A DNA stretch of 33,048 bases from Patescibacteria group bacterium (GTDB taxonomy: Bacteria; Patescibacteriota; Gracilibacteria; UBA1369; JAHKBB01), in NCBI GenBank assembly GCA_018826445.1, contig JAHKBB010000027.1:1-33048 (forward strand), given 5' to 3'. Shown in pieces: positions 32,194 to 33,048 of the stretch. Below the pieces are notes generated by a model that had not been told where the DNA came from, did no database searches, and saw nothing but the letters and a program-made list of their open reading frames with translations. Numbering within the stretch: position 1 is the first letter of the stretch; every line of letters starts with the position of its first letter. Made by a program: the position numbers and the translations under genes.

Positions 32194-32606
32194 GATTTGC
32201 TTGGTTTTCGCCACCAAAAAATTCTCCAAACGCCGTCCAGGTGGTTTTTTTTGTAAAACTCCTTTGCTTTGGCGGTAAAGAGGAAGAAGGCCGCTATGCC
32301 CAGTTTTATGTTTAGCTTCTTAATTCGTGCGAGTAATAATGATCCGATGCCGTTTCCTTGCAAATCCGGGACCACGGCAAGTCTGGAGATGTACATGATT
32401 GCGAATACGCCTAGAAATCCGATAACCGTGTATGAAAACACAGCTCTGATTTTCTTTTTGTCTTTGAGTACGAATACTTTTTTCTTTTCTATCAGTTCGT
32501 GAACTTCTTTTTCTTCTACTTTTCTGTTCACCAGAGATAGTAATTTGCTAACGATTCTTACTTCGTGGGTTTCGGCTAATCTCAGTTTTAATTTTTGAAA
32601 ATCCAT
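32190..32606 (-). CDS. GNAT-family N-acetyltransferase
   Basis: The 138-residue protein has the acetyl-CoA-binding motif A as ISRLAVVPDLQGNGIGSLLL (about 73-92), with the Q-x-x-G-x-G core, and a following FFLFTAKAKEFYKKNHL typical of the GNAT C-terminal strand and helix. It acetylates an unknown amine. Its ATGA overlap with the formyltransferase gene suggests both modify related amines, for example in surface sugar formation, but no sugar-nucleotide gene is present in the window. No Shine-Dalgarno precedes the ATG at 32606. Confidence 0.85.
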   Translation of the reverse strand: MDFQKLKLRLAETHEVRIVSKLLSLVNRKVEEKEVHELIEKKKVFVLKDKKKIRAVFSYTVIGFLGVFAIMYISRLAVVPDLQGNGIGSLLLARIKKLNIKLGIAAFFLFTAKAKEFYKKNHLDGVWRIFWWRKPSKS

Positions 32607-32766
32607 AAAAATCTCGTTTTGTTCTACGATTATAACATTTTTCTAAAAAAGGGAAATAGATTACGGAATAAAAATTAAAAATTGTCTGTTGAAAGTTTGA
32701 GTTTTTACTTCCATTGGTACTCGGATCTTTGCTACATTAGTTTCCAAATAAAATAACCCAATTAAA

Positions 32767-33048
32767 ATGGCTGGTATTGCTTCGAGTGAAGATGGTGGTG
32801 TGAAAGAAACCACCGAACATAGTGCCCAACATTCTATAAGTCCGGAGACAGATTATCCTGGATGTATTACTGTTGTTGATGCGTTAAGGGCCGCAGTGGT
32901 ATATGGGGATGAGGAGGTTAGAAAGAAAGTTTTGAATATTTCCGGATTGCAAGATCGCGAGGGGGTTATGTATGGAGAATTGACGGGTAAAGAGATGCGG
33001 CTTCAGGAGTATATATTGAGGCGGACTAGTGGTGGTATGGAAGCTGAA
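32767..33048 (+). CDS. Hypothetical protein, N-terminal 94 codons (cut by window edge)
   Basis: The frame is open from the ATG at 32767 to the end of the window. It begins MAGIASSEDGGVKETTEHS and continues TVVDALRAAVVYGDEEVRKKVL with no membrane segment. I do not recognise it. The ATG follows AACCCAATTAAA without a Shine-Dalgarno, as for most genes here. A TACATT at 32732-32737 is a possible -10 box. It diverges from the GNAT gene, with 160 bp between. Confidence 0.65.
   Translation, partial: MAGIASSEDGGVKETTEHSAQHSISPETDYPGCITVVDALRAAVVYGDEEVRKKVLNISGLQDREGVMYGELTGKEMRLQEYILRRTSGGMEAE

Overview
The window is 33 kb of moderately AT-rich, densely packed bacterial DNA. TGA is used throughout as an ordinary stop codon, so the UGA-recoding groups (Gracilibacteria, Absconditabacteria) are unlikely. 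Small gene sizes, almost no Shine-Dalgarno sequences, a cysteine-rich protein of a kind I associate with candidate-phyla (CPR/Patescibacteria) genomes, an Fmt-like formyltransferase, SLH and DegT-like proteins and a solitary ssb suggest a Patescibacteria-type organism, possibly Peregrinibacteria-like. That placement is an inference. No phage or IS gene, integrase or CRISPR array was seen.

Layout. (1) 1-3915, minus strand: envelope operon with a 35-codon ferritin-tail-like ORF, a type I phosphodiesterase, a 4-TM protein, an MscS channel and a thioredoxin/CcdA-like fusion cut by the window edge. (2) 4176-7073, plus: DUF318/ArsP-like permease, Cys/Met-metabolism PLP enzyme and an RRM protein, the last two behind clear sigma70-type promoters. 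(3) 7120-12314: two unrecognised small proteins, tRNA-Asn, a Trm11/TrmG10-like methylase, a divergent 48-aa membrane peptide, ssb, a 639-bp gene-free stretch with strong RNA secondary structure, gmk, tRNA-Gln, a cupin protein and an AAG-family 3-methyladenine DNA glycosylase. (4) 12540-16275, minus: an SLH/seven-bladed-propeller surface protein and a 27-cysteine protein, each followed directly by the same short hairpin-forming motif. (5) 16340-25853, minus: seven tightly coupled genes. (6) 26042-33048: BCAT-family aminotransferase, an unrecognised 572-aa protein, a small membrane protein, AsnRS, a formyltransferase-family protein and GNAT pair on the minus strand, and an unrecognised gene cut by the right edge.

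The most interesting region is (5). The genes in transcription order encode a double ATP-grasp ligase, a PP-loop protein resembling MurL-type glutamate epimerases, an enolase-superfamily dipeptide-epimerase-like enzyme, a DegT-like PLP protein, a second ATP-grasp protein, a fold-type-III PLP decarboxylase, and a C45 (penicillin-acyltransferase-like) Ntn hydrolase. They overlap or sit within 7 bp of each other. This reads as a ribosome-independent pathway that ligates, epimerises, decarboxylates and acyl-transfers amino acids, making either a small modified peptide or a noncanonical cell-wall peptide. I do not recognise it as a described cluster.

Translation and transcription signals are also notable. 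Several plus-strand genes have good -35/-10 pairs, some only about 8-13 bases upstream of the start codon, which implies leaderless or nearly leaderless mRNAs.
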